A stretch of DNA of 64,000 bases, taken from NCBI RefSeq assembly GCF_020497125.1, contig NC_059072.1, positions 70,377,697 to 70,441,696 on the forward strand, in the 5' to 3' direction. Origin of the DNA: Mauremys mutica (Eukaryota > Chordata > Testudines > Geoemydidae). Made by a program: the position numbers and the translations under genes. This document shows, one piece after another, positions 10,818-23,535 of this stretch. Position 1 is the first letter of the stretch. The number at the start of each line of letters is the position of its first letter. The notes beneath the pieces were generated by a model. That model searched no databases. It was not told the origin of the DNA and worked only from the letters and a program-made list of their open reading frames with translations.

Positions 10818-12632
10818 TCTCCAGATACAATTCTTGTGAGCCTCGTCTCCACTTCCCCTTACTTGCTGGCCAGAGTAGCTGACCAGGCATGAGAGGGAAA
10901 GCAAGTTCCCGCCAAAGGGCTGCAAAAACTTCAGATACTGTAGTAAACATGACCGAATTATAATTTCTTTGCAGGCCTGTGAACCAATTGCAGGGCTGAG
11001 CCTAAAAGCTCAGTTTAGCTCTAAGAAATACTGTATGATGCACAATAGTTTTAAAATGTCCTTGTTTTAGCTTGAGAGTCACAGATTTGACTTGAGCAAT
11101 ATTATGAAAAGAGCATCAGTGTAATTGTACAGGAGCAAACATGATTCTGGTGCATTGCCAGAGTGCCTTAGAACATTCAACATTGAGAATACAGGATCTG
11201 AGGCATTGCCTAAGTCACATAGTATGGCTGCTGCTCCCTGATTGGATAATCAGATCTTTATAAACAGGCACAGTGACAGAAGAAGTCACTAGTGCATTGA
11301 ATCTGCCAGGGACGTGATGGGGAGCACTTTAGAGAGAGAAGCATGCCTAGGACATTTTAGGTCACTGTGTTGTAGCTGCTTTTGCCACATTCGCACTCTG
11401 CCTTTGTGGCTTTTGCTGTCAGTTCCTTACCTCTTCGCTCGCTGACTGACTCTGCTGTTTACTCCTCCCCATCCTCCCCCCATTTCTCCTTCATGACAGA
11501 AGCAGGGCTGGGACCATTTGGTGCAGTTCCAAACCTTCCAGGTTGGGAGGAGGCGAGCATCTTATTGTTGTCCCCAAGAAACAATTCCTCTTGTCTCAAT
11601 CTCTAGCCACACTACAGCCACTTTATGTACAGGAGCTGGAATATGATGCATCTCCAGGCAACCTGTCATTCTGCTGCTTGGTTTTCCCCTTCCCATCCAA
11701 CCACTCTCATGCTTTAATCTCACAATCATCTTCCCGTGTGATTCCATTTTACACATTAGCCAGAGTCTCTGCATTTGGTTTTCCTCGCTGACTATGCTAT
11801 ATTTCTTATCCTAACTTTTCATTGGCTTTTTCTCATTAGCTCTCCCATTTTTTGTTGTTGTTGCCTTGTTCAAGTAGAACAAAAAAATGCCAATGTTCAA
11901 GTCAACTGTTCATATCCATGAAATTTGAGTGTGTTCAAAGTTTAAATGAATTCATTGATCACTATAAAAAAAAGTTTGCATGCAAGTCAGAATCAGGAGC
12001 ACACAAAGATCTGTAAGCTGTTAAGCCGTCAAGTCTAGCAGTGAGCAACAGCATTCAAAGTACCATGATAAATAAACAGAAGCACATGGGAAATGGTGCT
12101 ATTAAAAACAGCCCAGAGAGCTTTCTACTTGTTAAAGCAGCATATTGCGAGTCACTGGTGTCTGGCACATTTGCACTTGCTAAATATTTTTGGGCACCAA
12201 AGGTGCCTGCCTGCTTGAGGTCAGTTTGACAAATTTATTTACAGAGCCATGTCTTTGCCTCCCTATGCTGTGACTTGTTCCCCATGCCCAGACTTTAATT
12301 AGAGTGAAGCAATGGAATCTGACATGATCAGTTTGCTGGCACAATGTGAAAAGGGCCAAACCTTCCTTAGGAGAATATAAATTGAGGAGTTAGTCTTTGC
12401 ACTAATTAACATCAGTCCAATCCCAAAAGTTTAATTGAGCCTATATTATGGGCTGTTTCTTTCATTAAAAGTCAAAAATACCAGGTTAAATTGCAGTAGC
12501 CTACTGTGCTTAGCAGACTTCCAGCCCTCAAATCTGTCAACCACTTTTAGATCGGTCAAAAGGAAATGCTTTATATCACATCTGAATTCAGGTCTTCTAA
12601 TGAACTAGGAGAGAGGTGAGAGCATCATTAGA
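10818..12632. other. Unassigned sequence
   Basis: No gene, RNA or repeat recognised; several short open frames lack domains. Confidence 0.4.
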
Positions 12633-12904
12633 GCATATGTCTACATTGCAATTAGACGCTTGCAGCTGGCTGGTGCCAGCTGACTCAAGCTTGCAGCATG
12701 GCTTAATTGCAATGTAGACGTTCAGGCTTGGGCTGAAGCCTGGACTCTAGGACTCTGAGAGATGAGAGGGTCCCAGAACTTGGGCTGCAGCCTGAGCCGG
12801 AACATCTACACCATCTACCCTGCAATTAAACAACCCCTCAGTCCAAGCCCTAGTCAGCTGGCACAGAAGAGCTGCAGGTTTTTAATTGCAGCGTAGACAC
12901 AGGA
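12633..12904. mobile_element. Fold-back MITE
   Basis: The arms are inverted copies: 'gtctacattgcaattagacg' on the left and 'tttttaattgcagcgtagac' on the right, with an internal palindromic core around 'gggctgaagcctgg'. About 270 bp, non-coding. A 5' fragment of the same family lies at 50,849-50,945. Confidence 0.65.
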
Positions 12905-13099
12905 GAAGTCAGAAAGAGAGGCTAATAGGCCAGTCACAGCACACAGTGCTGAGATTATAAGAAAGGCACTTTTGAGGAGGTTTGTGTGGTCACAATTTTC
13001 AGGCGTAGCCTCTGTTCTTTGGGTGCTTCAGTTTTTGGAGGCCCAGTCTGAGACACAATGGGCCTCATTTTCAGAAATGTTTAGCATGCAGCTACATCT

Positions 13100-13320
13100 G
13101 ACTCAGGTGCAGTGGTGTGCACAAACAGGGGCAAGCTGGGGCATGCCCCCATAAGCATTGGGGGCACAGAACTTCTTCAGCCCGGGGCCGCAGAGGCAGG
13201 AAAGAGTGAGCTCCTGCCAGGATGTGGGGGAAAAGCGAGTTCCTGCCAGGGCCAGGGTGTGAGCACAGAATGTGCCCCTGCAAAAGGGGTCAAATTTAAA
13301 TTCCTGCACACACCCCTGCT
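13100..13320. mobile_element. Possible non-autonomous DNA element
   Basis: A GC-rich block bounded by cagtggtgtgcacaaacagg and tgcacacacccctgc, which are weakly inverted. It contains a short internal repeat (gagctcctgcc / gagttcctgcc). Class uncertain. Confidence 0.3.
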
Positions 13321-14685
13321 CAGTTGGCATTATGGGTGCTAAGCACCTCCAAAAATGTCAAGTTGCCTCAAGATAGGAACCCCAAAACAGTACCCCCTTC
13401 TGAAAGTGTTGCCATGCTGTGCTTTGTTAAGTGTTACGGATTCATTTCTTTGACACCGTGTTTTGAATATCAGGTCTTTCCTGCACCCACCAGCTCACAA
13501 GGATTTGGACCAAGTCAAAATTGCCTGTGGTACCTGAGAAAAAACCCTAGGTCTCCTAGAACCACAAGTTACTATCTCTGTCCCAGGACTTTTCTGGAAT
13601 AGGGTTTTAAAGCAACTCTGCTCTACAAGGAAAGAGATTCTATTGCCCTTTTGTAAGAGAAGAGATTTGTTCCAATGTTCTTGGCCAATATTCCCCATTT
13701 GTCTACCTGTCCTGTAGAACTCTGCACTATTTGGTTGTTGCTCTTCACCCAAGAGAGGTAGGGGTGTACACATCTATGTTAAAGCACTTTATAATCAATC
13801 ATTCAGACTTAAAGATAGAAGCAACAGCTGTTATACTATTTCGGAACATAAAGGGACAATGAATGCAGGCCTGCCACAAAACAATCAGCCTACTCCGATG
13901 CAGAACACAAAGTCATTTGAAATGCAGCATTGTGTTTTCCCAGTGTCCCTTAATATTTCTTGTCGCAAAATGCTTACCTAGCACTGGGTAAATTTTGACT
14001 GGAATAATCCAGAAATCACTATCAAGTTACTCATAAGGATTTTCCTTTTTGGGCTGCGCTGAAAGCTTGGGTGCGCTGTTTATCCTGAATCACTGTTTCA
14101 GGGCGCTTATTAAAATCTCTGGTGCTGCTATTGATGCACGTGATATGAATCACTCTCTGTAGCTACCAGAATGCTAAACAAAGGCCACTAAAGAGGAAAT
14201 GAATGCTAGAATGATTCATGGTTGCAGAGAAAAACGTGTTTCCAGTACGTGTATCAAGAGCATTCCAAATGATTGCTGTCAACAATACTGTTACACAAAA
14301 AGACTGAGGAGTCTTCATACACTATATGAATGTATTCTTCTTCATAAGTATCTATTGGGTTTCCGGGAAACGGGGTGGGCAAAGCCCGCCCCATGCTAAC
14401 GGATCCCCCCCCAGCCTAAGGGGAGGTTCCACAGGGCCTCAGAAACCCACTAATTGCAGGAACAGGAACAGGAGTGCGGTCTTCTTCATAAGTAGAAACA
14501 ATCTCCTAAACCAGTCATGGCTGCTGCTCTGTTGCTGCTGCTGCTTTTGCTTCTGCTTATTCATCAAGATGACATCTCAGACAGTATGTCTCGTTATAGT
14601 TAAAAAGGCCAAGAGGGATATTTGAAAAGCTGCTCCTGTTTTCTCTCTCAATACAAGTGTTCTGTGTGGAAAGTTCCCCTTTATT
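13321..14685. other. Unassigned sequence
   Basis: No gene or repeat recognised. A GCT-rich run lies at about 14,520-14,560. Confidence 0.4.
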
Positions 14686-14978
14686 ATGGATTTTGTCTTG
14701 TGGCTAAAGCACTGGGCTAGGACTAGAAATGTGTTAAATTCCCAGCTCTGCCACAGACTTTCTGAGAGAACTTGGGCAAGTTACTTAATCACTCTGTGCC
14801 TCTGTTTCCCCATCTGTAGACTGGAGATAAACCAGAGGCTAGGAGAAAGGAAGTTAACTGTAAGTCCTTTGGGAGTAGGGACTGTCTTTTATTATGTGTT
14901 TGTACAGTGCATAGCACCATAGGGCTCTGACCTTGATTGGGGCCTCTAGGGACTACTAAACTATAAATAATAATAAAA
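14686..14978 (+). mobile_element. MIR/CORE-SINE-like copy
   Basis: It has the SINE block order: 'gtggctaaagcactgggcta', 'acttgggcaagttacttaat', 'ctgtttccccatctgtagac'. The tail 'gggctctgaccttgattggg' ends in an ATA-rich run (ataaataataataa). Confidence 0.65.
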
Positions 14979-15900
14979 AAAAGATACAGCGGGTTTGAAT
15001 CTTCTCACTTGCACCAGAGTCACTCCATTGATTTCAGTGAACTTACTTGAAATATAAGATTACATTAGAACAGACCAGCCAAGCATGCCTCCTCTCTGAA
15101 AGGCTCCTCAAAGACAAAACCCCTCATTCAGAATGTCAAGGACTAGACTGAACATTTACTATTTTTATACTTGATAGCACAAGTCCTATTTTTAAAAACA
15201 GGCTAATTCAAGACCAATGAATAACATAGGACTTCTTCAGAACTCATATATCAGGCCCCTGAGTTAAGTGACACCACATTATGAACTACTGTGGTGGAAA
15301 GCGATAGCCTTGCTTAGGTGGGAGAACAGGAGCGGCCTCCTCTGTGTTGCAGTAACATTTCATACACAGATCTAGAAAGCACATGGCTGGGTGCATTCTC
15401 ACCCTTGGGATACTTCTGCCTAGAGATTGATGTCACCATCTTCCCCGCAAGAACCACCGTTGGCAGGTGCTCTGTCAGCTGGGGTAGCAAAGTTCTTCCA
15501 TGCAGGACACACGGTTCACTCTGGGGAGCAGGAGTGAGACACAATGTGCACTAACCTCACAGAATCTGTTAATGGCACTGGTTTACCCTTCCATTTTGTG
15601 CACATGGTAAGAAGCTGCATGGACTCTTGAATTGGACAATGACCTCTAGGAGTATATATCACTATGTGCATATTGTCTTACTGTAGGCAAGGTGGCATGC
15701 AGTATAATATTAATGCTAAGATTTTTATTTAAATGTTTGCCTGTCTGAGGTCATTGCTACAGAAAATTATACCTGCTAACTCTCTAATCAAGGGAGTGGC
15801 ATGGGTGTAAGAACAGAATCTGACACACAGTAGTGAAGTATTTCCACCCTCACTGGATAGAATTCAGGATGCTGTAAAACTTTCTATGAACACTGCAAAA
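14979..15900. other. Unassigned sequence
   Basis: No gene or repeat recognised. Confidence 0.4.
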
Positions 15901-15964
15901 CACAAATACTCTCCTGCTGCTGTAGGTGGTTAAGTCCCGAAATAGAACTGTCATAGGTTGTATC

Positions 15965-16680
15965 CTTAGGGTGCCCCCATGGGGTCAAACTCTCTTTCAC
16001 TGGCTGTAGAGGTTGTTCAGAGAGTGGTCCTCCAGTTGTAAGCCTTAGGGAGACAGCAGCCCCCCTTCTAGTTGTAAAGCTGTCCAAAACTGGAAAGGGC
16101 AAACCAAATAACACTGCAGCCCACAAGACAGTCAGGGCTCACCTAGCAGTTCCCCACCAGGTCAGTCTTTGTGAAAGGAGTCTGGGCCCATAGCGCCCTT
16201 GTGTTTGAAGGACCCAGGCTAAGCACCCTGGGTTCTAAATAAAAGGGCAGATTCTATTTCCCTGGAGAGTCCAGGTGGCAGAGGCTCTTCAGCCATTCTC
16301 CTGGGAAGCAGTCCCTGCTCTGTGGGGCTCAGGCACTCTAACCCAGCAGTTCCAGGTCAGGTAAGAGGTGACTAGTCTCGGTGAAAGGGTCTGGGCCCCT
16401 ATCCTCCTGGAGTTTGAAGGACCCAGGCTCAGCACCCAAGGTTCTAAACAAAAGGGAAGAAACGTGAATATTGTCCCTCTACTTTTCCAGAAGGTCCATG
16501 AGACCGAGGCTCTTCAGCTGTTCTAGTAAGCAGTCCCTGCTCTGTGGGGCTAGTGAGCTCTAGCTTTGCTTACCTCTGCACTGGGCTTGTATCCTCTCTT
16601 TTAAGGACCTGCCCATATCCAGTTTTGATCAGCCTTACAGGTGCACCAGGCTGGGGATGACTGTGCCCAGTGGAGCTCTT
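15965..16680 (-). mobile_element. Probable LTR with internal tandem duplication
   Basis: Two diverged copies of a roughly 200-bp unit lie in tandem (about 16,145-16,343 and 16,344-16,560). Both share 'gtttgaaggacccaggct', 'gaggctcttcagc' and 'agcagtccctgctctgtggg'. A TATA-like minus-strand motif sits in 'ctcttttaaggacc' at about 16,597. The LTR assignment is inferred; the ends are not fixed. Confidence 0.35.
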
Positions 16681-18520
16681 TAATCCCTTCCTGATTGACA
16701 TGGGAACATGTCCTACCACAAAACCAAGAACTACACTGAGTTCAGATGACTGCTATTTTCTCCCCCTTTTACTCAGACTCAAACTTCCTCTCAAGCACTT
16801 TCATGACCCAGAATATCCTCCTCTATACTGCAAAATGGCACATGAGCTTTCTCCTAAAAACTATATCCAATGAACTAGCCCCTTTGAAATCAATGACTTG
16901 CGGTTTGATTTACAGAGGTGCTGATCACCTGCAGCACCCACTGACTTCAGCTGGAGTTTGGGTGACCAGTTGTTTTCAGTGAGTTCATATCTCCCCTTCC
17001 CAGGCCTGTTCTATGCAGAATTGTTTGCATTAAGCACATGTAACTAGGGCTGCCTAGTAGCTGAAAACCATAACAGATTCATTCTGCCATTCTAGTTTCA
17101 AGCCTCTGGTAAAGGACTACCCTCCATTTCTATTTTGCCTTAAACTGGTTCAATGTTGGATCACTACATGGTGAATTTTTAAAAGGGCACCTGGTGTAAT
17201 ATAAGCAGCAGCCAGTCTTTTTATTAATTGGTTCATGGTTTTCAGAGAGCTTATATTCCTGCGCTGCATGGTGTCATGAGGGTTGCTCCTGAAAGAACCT
17301 CCTGGCTCTCAGGCAGCTGCTGTAACATTTGAGGCAATGAACTGGGAGAAAGCACAGAGAAGAACAAGGTTGCCTTTGGAAGTTGTTTACAAAGGAATCT
17401 TTTTCTGCCTAGGGTTATACTAAACAGCCCAATTATTTGTAATATTAACTATAGTATTACTAAGTGCTAAAGGATGCTGTATACCTATAGCACATCTTTT
17501 GCACATCATCCATCAAGACTGGGTAATGCATATCCTGTCCAACTCAACCCGAACAATCAGTGCAGGTACAATTATAAACCGTCTGTGTTATCAGCTTACA
17601 TTTCTAGGCTTCTGTGGCATGAAATAATAAAAAGAAAACAATGGAAAATGGAGTAACTAATATCCTCTTTGCATAAAATCGAGTGGGAAAATGTAAATCT
17701 ATTCTCTCACACTGCATAACTTGGCTATGATTACAATGAAATGAAAAGCAATGTATCCATTGACCAGACTGAGCCTTTTCACTATGACACCTTTCATTAG
17801 TAATCCTCCCAATGCCCTTCCTTTCCCTTATGTGCCTTCCTCCCACACACCTGTTACTTTTAAGGCAAAGATAATGCAGTGCACAGCCCAAGGGAATCAA
17901 TCAGACTTGCATGGTGTATTATTTACTTGCCAGAAAGAATGAGCAAGACTCAGACACAGTTCTTCACATAGATCTCCTGAGACATTTGCAGATATAAAAT
18001 GTCACCAATTTCTTTCCCTGCTCAGGTTTATTAGGTCACCAAAATTATTCTCTCTTAAAGTTCAACACTTCAGAGTGGACCCTATACACTGATTTGTAGT
18101 CCCCTGGAATTTTTTGCTCAGCAGCACTCATTACATAATACTAGTAATGTCAGTTATAGTCAACCAGATGAGCATTTGCATTCTGCCCCAGTGTTTTAAG
18201 TAACAGAAGCCCATTTTCAAGACAAGTCAACCTATTTTTATGCCAAGAACAGTTGGCAGCAGTGCTGATAAACCATGTATGTTGCTGCATTGTGTTCAGT
18301 CATTTTAGTTTTGTAATCCTGGAGCCAAATAACAGGATGTGAGTTACTTCAGCTTTCATTATAACTCTGACTAGTTTTAGCTCTTAAATGATGCTGAGTG
18401 GAAGAGCTTATTAGCCATCCAAGTAACTTTTTGGAGTGGAGTTCAAGTTGTCTGGCCTATTTCAATATGTATTTTTTGTCAACCAATTATCCATGATAAA
18501 AATAATTTATTCTAGATGAA
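16681..18520. other. Unassigned sequence
   Basis: AT-rich; no gene or repeat recognised beyond short fold-backs. Confidence 0.4.
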
Positions 18521-19008
18521 TCCCCATATAGGTCATGTTCTCTAGACCTTTAATCATTCTTGTTGCTATTCTCTGGACCCTCTCCAATTTCTCCACATCT
18601 TTCTTGAAATGCGGTGCCCAGAACTGGACACAATATTCCAGTTGAGGCCTACCCAGCGCAGAGTAGAGTGGAAGAATAACTTCTCATGTCTTGCTCACAA
18701 CACACCTGTTAATGCATTCCAGAATCATATTTGCTTTTTTTTTTGCAACAGAATCACACTGTTGACTCATATTTAGCTTGTGGTCCACTATACCCCCTAG
18801 ATCGCTTTCTGCCGTACACCTTCCTAGACAGTCTCTTCCCATTCTGTATGTTTGAAATTGATTGTTCCTTCCTAAGAGGAGCACTTTGCATTTGTCTTTA
18901 TTAAACTTCATCCTGTTTACCTCATACCATTTCTCCAATTTGTCCAGATCATTTTGAATTTTGACCCTGTCCTCCCAGCTTGGTATCATCTGCAAACTTA
19001 ATAAGCGT
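18521..19008 (-). mobile_element. CR1 LINE fragment (RT region)
   Basis: The minus strand encodes a decayed CR1 ORF segment: LEKWYEVNRMKFNKDKCKVL, then SDLGGIVDHKLNMSQQCDSV and KKANMILECINR. The downstream part ('gccctctccaatttctccac' as plus strand) is the later RT tail. It is 5'- and 3'-truncated and frameshifted. Confidence 0.85.
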
Positions 19009-19029
19009 ACTTCAAAAGGTCTTCACAAG

Positions 19030-19128
19030 TACTGGGCCCAATCCTGCCATCCTTACTCAGACATAACTGCCCTTGACTTCTGTGGGAGTTTTGCCTCAGT
19101 AAGGAAGGTTGCAAGATTGAGCCCATTA
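19030..19128. repeat. Short fold-back repeat
   Basis: The left arm gggcccaatcctgccatcct is the inverted counterpart of the right arm near 'aggttgcaagattgagccca'. About 95 bp, non-coding. Confidence 0.5.
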
Positions 19129-22100
19129 GCTAATTCTTTTTTACAGCATGGCTCTATGCTGGCACAGGGTGTACTCCTGAATGGAACTCAGTGAAGAAAT
19201 GGCTCCTTAGTGGGCACCATCATTGTTTCAGTAATGTGGGTCACAGTTCCCTGATGCTTACTGATTGTGGAAAGGGTATGCTGTAAGATAACTAGGATCC
19301 AATGGGAGCTTTCTCTGAACAAGTACTGCACTACTGGACCTTTAAACCCATGCCAGCATCTTCTCCATAAGCTCCTTACTTTCATACACGATCATTCAGA
19401 AACAATTCACTTGGCATATTAACAGAAGGCCCTGACTTAACTGGGGGGAAAAAAACATGGGCAGTATTTTAGTTACATGAGAGTAAACAAATATGATGAG
19501 AAGTTTCCTAGGTTTGAATCATTTATTGCTATTGTAACTCTAAAGAAGTTTGCAGATCACTGTCCATAAATGGAAGTAGGCTTGAGTCACATCCTTAGCC
19601 TTGCTTTAAAGTTTAATGGCATGTGTGTGTGTTACTTTTAAGTGTACATAGATTAGAAGGAAGTCGCTGTGATTCAATTTTGCTTACTACCTATTATAAG
19701 TATGTTTTGTTGCACATGTGGCGGAGGGGATCATTGCTGACAATGTCTCATTTTTACCCCATTCACTTTTCTGTCTCCCCCATTCTCAGCATAATGACCC
19801 TTGAGCAGAGCCAGTCACTGCTGCTATTCCATCAGCCAAACTTGGGGACAGGGGCCATTCTCAGAAATACAAAATTCTTCTTCTTCCAAGGGAATCTGAG
19901 TGCTGCCTCTATAGCAGTCCCAGCCAATGTCAACCTTGGGGCAACGGCCTGCACTCAGGGCACCATCACGACTGTGCATTGTGCTAGCACTAGACTGCCA
20001 GGTTGGTGGATGGAGACAATCTAATATGATTTACACTCTGCTAGTAAATGCAGGCAGCCTGTTCCCTCTGGGGGTTTGAGAAGAGAAGTAATGACACCAG
20101 AAAATGCATTAAAAAAAAAGCAGTGAAATCAAGCAAAAAACTAATCTCTTTGAAATATGAGAAAAGCGCCATGTCCTTTGCAGTAGGACAAACTCAGACA
20201 GAAAACAAATAAAATGAAACAGCTGCTTTTTCAAAGAGACAGACGACCTTATGGTATAATTTTCACACACAGTTGATCAAAGCTCTTGCTGTGATTCATT
20301 GACCAGGAGAATGAGAACAGGTAGGCGACACACTAAAAAGGTCATTCTTTCCTATTGATACAGGATGATCAAATACAATTTCACAAGAGTACCCTACCAC
20401 CCTTCAAAAGCTATCTGCTACCTCCCCACCTGGAAGAGACTGGAACAAAGTAAAAAGGCTGAATAGTGCATAAAAATTCCCGACACCACACAGAACATTC
20501 CCCACATGCACTTGTGGTAAGTGAAACTGGTAGCCGAGCTTCTTAGGTAAACAATCTATGCAGTGTATATTGGGCCTAATCCAAAGCCCAGGGACGTCAT
20601 TGGGAGTCGTTTTATTGATGTTAGCGGACTTTCAAATCATGCCCATTGTGGAGGAGGAGGATGGGAAGTAGCAAAATATAAAGAGATAGACAGACCTTTG
20701 GAAGACTGGTGTTGGAAGTGGCCTTGACTGCAGTAGTTACCCTTAGTTAAGGCAAGATTGCTGAGCTGAGGTAGCTAGAAGTACAAAAACAAACAAACCC
20801 AAAACTGTCCTTATTGATTAATGTGAAAGTACCAGCTGGAATGTTTGTTCACTGAATAATGAAGCTCCTTTCCTTCATTGGCAACCAGCATTGATAAGAT
20901 GGAGGGAGCTCATGCAAGTTCTTTGTTATCAGAACCAGACTCCAGGTCCCAGGAGGACAATTTCATCTCTCTTTTATGCAGCTGGGCCCCAATGGAGAAT
21001 GAGGAAAATGGGTCTGAGTGGGGCATAGGCTGCTGTGATCACAGAAAAAGGAAACTGGTTCAGAACCTCAGAGGAAAGTGGTAGTTTTAGGGCCCATTTC
21101 TAAGTGATCACCCAGGCCATCACCAGAAGGGACAGTCTCCCACCTTGAGACTGCAGGACAACTTGCATACCACTGTTTGCTGCCAGCAGAGGCAGCAAAA
21201 CCGCTCACCTACCACTGCTGCTGAGAGGAAGAGCTAAGAACCAGCTAGAAGGTACTGTGTAGGGAAAAAGATGGTGGGATGAGAACACTGGCTTGAAGGG
21301 TGGAAGGAGTCAGGCATTTGGGATGGGGAAAGGAATATAGAATGTGGAGTTGGGGAAACAATGTGGCGCTGATTAATTTTTGGTGGAGGGAAGAATGAAG
21401 AGTATTTGACCCAGGAAATATTGTGTTTCACTGATTGCAATGGACAATTTTTTAGGGAGCCCCTTTTAACAATTGTAGCAGCACAGCATGAGCAGCCAGT
21501 TCGGCGATGGTCATTTTCATGACTGCTGTTGAATGTTGAAACTCTTGTGTCAGCCCATAGAAATGTTGGATAATCAAATGGCCACACCCCGAATGCAGCT
21601 GTTCAACAGATGGAACAGCTCCATAGAGGCAGCCTACAAACAGGGAATGTTATCCAAAGTATAACACATACAGCCATTGTAAAAGACAGACTGTTGCCTG
21701 ATCCTTATCCCTAATTAGTAGAACTGGCCATGAAACCAAAGTTCGGTTCTGTGACAACTTGAGTTTTCAGAAGTTGTTTTCATCTCAAATCAGGATGAAA
21801 ACCAAAAATCTAAAAAGTGTTCATGAACTAAAATCCTGCATTATTTTATCTCAGAAACACCAAAACATGGTGTTTCCAAAACAAAATATGCTCCCCAGAA
21901 TGCCCACAAATCTGCTGAGTTTCACTGCTGCTAGTCAGTGGGAAGCCTTGAACCTGACAAGAATTATATCAATTTCAGCCTGTTGGGGCTGCAGCCTCCA
22001 GTGTTTTCAGGTCCTGCAGTCCATCAGGTAGGCAGTAGGGATTCTTGGGGAGCTTGGGATCCTTGGTAGCCTACCCGGTGGGGTGAAGGGAAGCTGGAAG

Positions 22101-22560
22101 GCTGGAAGTCCTGGGACCACTAGACTCCTGGCCTAGACAGGCTCTCGAGGCTGGCAGACTCCCAGTGCAGCTGGCTCATTGGCCCCAGGAGTCAACCAGC
22201 CTGGGGAGATAACTGGCCTGGGAGTCCCTGATTCAGAGACAATCTGAATGACAGGCTGCTCAGGAGCCATGGACCCTTGAAGGCACCAGCAGTTTGCCTG
22301 GCAGGCTGTGGTGGGGCGGTCAGCCAAGGTGGCAGAAAGTCAGGTAGGTTTCCATTGGAATGCTGCCTGGGTTCCTTCAGAAGTTCATTGAAATTGAACA
22401 GTTTCCTCAGAATGTTTCTATTTTTACAAATAAGCAAATTCTAATAAAAATATTTTGTCGGAATTTTCCTGGCAAGCTCTACTCTGTTAGCGAGAACGTC
22501 TGTGGCTAACCTTTTTGACTCTCCTGCATGTATACTAGTTTTTAGTATCCAACTGCACAG
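19129..22560. other. Unassigned sequence
   Basis: No gene recognised. About 21,960-22,330 is GC-richer with a C/G/T-rich minisatellite-like look, but no clear unit was resolved. Confidence 0.35.
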
Positions 22561-22564
22561 GGAT

Positions 22565-22960
22565 TAAAGATGAGAAACTGAATTGCAGGGTGGTTAAATG
22601 ACTTGCATAGGAGGCAGGTTTGTAAATTAGTCATGGACGTGAGGGTCCAAAGATCTGGACTCCAATCCCAGTTCTGATTCTGACTTGTGTGACCTTGAAC
22701 AGGGCACTTAGGCTCCCAATTTTGAAAATGTTGTCTTAGAGTTAGGCTCCTCAGGCCATAGTCAAGCACCAACATTTATGTTAATAGAAGCGACTGGAAC
22801 TTATTTATCTGTTTAAATATGAAAGCAGGAACCTAAATTTAGGCATCCATGTATTAGAATCTTGGCCTCAATTCTCCAAGATTCTGTTTTCCCCATCTGT
22901 ACAACAAGGATGATATTTAACTACCTGCTAAGAGAGGTGCAGGTGCTGGAAGTAGGGGTG
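22565..22960 (+). repeat. Diverged MIR-like sequence
   Basis: The fragments 'ttgtgtgaccttgaacaggg' and 'ttttccccatctgtacaaca' are in MIR order but far apart, so the copy is diverged or interrupted. Confidence 0.3.
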
Positions 22961-23254
22961 CTGGTTTAAAGTGGTTTCCATTATATACAGGGTTTACAAT
23001 TTGGTACAATGGCTCTCAGCACCCCCACTATACAAATTGTTCCAGCACCCCTGCGTAAAGCCTAACTAAAAATGTTCGCAAAGTGCTTAAGGCCCCAGAC
23101 TTGCTCTGAGATCTGCATGAGGTTTACCAACATGGAGCTCAATGCAGGATTAGGGTTTAAGTGGGAAATTTTGGATCAGTAAGTAGCAAACAGAACTCCA
23201 TTGGTTCTCAGTTCCCTGTCCTATGTTCATTCCTAGGGCATATGACTACTGGAG

Positions 23255-23535
23255 GCCAGGTCTACATGACAAACTTACATCAGTATAATTACATTGCTTA
23301 GAGGAGTGAAAAATCAACACCCCTGAGTCACACAGTTATACCAACCTAGCCCCCGGTGTAGTCAGCACTATGTCAATGGGAATGCTTCTCCTGTCAACAC
23401 AGCTACTGCCTCTCACTGAGGTGGATTAACTGCGCCAATGGGAGAAGCTCTTCCGTCAGCATAGGTAGCATCTTCACTAAAGTGATACAGTGGCACAGCT
23501 GCACCGGTGCAGCTTGTTAAGTGTAGATCTGCCCT
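23255..23535. mobile_element. Fold-back MITE
   Basis: Termini 'aggtctacatga' and 'gtgtagatct' are inverted. The body has the family blocks 'acacccctgagtcacacagt', 'aggtggattaactgcgcc' and 'gctgcaccggtgcagc', which are themselves palindromic. Related copies lie at 56,008-56,259, 57,029-57,280 and 62,340-62,405. Confidence 0.7.

Noticed and set aside
10302..10925. Cluster of 65-120-codon frames on both strands
   Set aside because: They fall in the hAT-type element at 10,439-10,809; coding on both strands at once reflects composition only.
12633..12904. CRISPR-like or regulatory repeat array
   Set aside because: The repeats are two inverted arms of one fold-back transposon, not a spaced direct-repeat array; the window is vertebrate.
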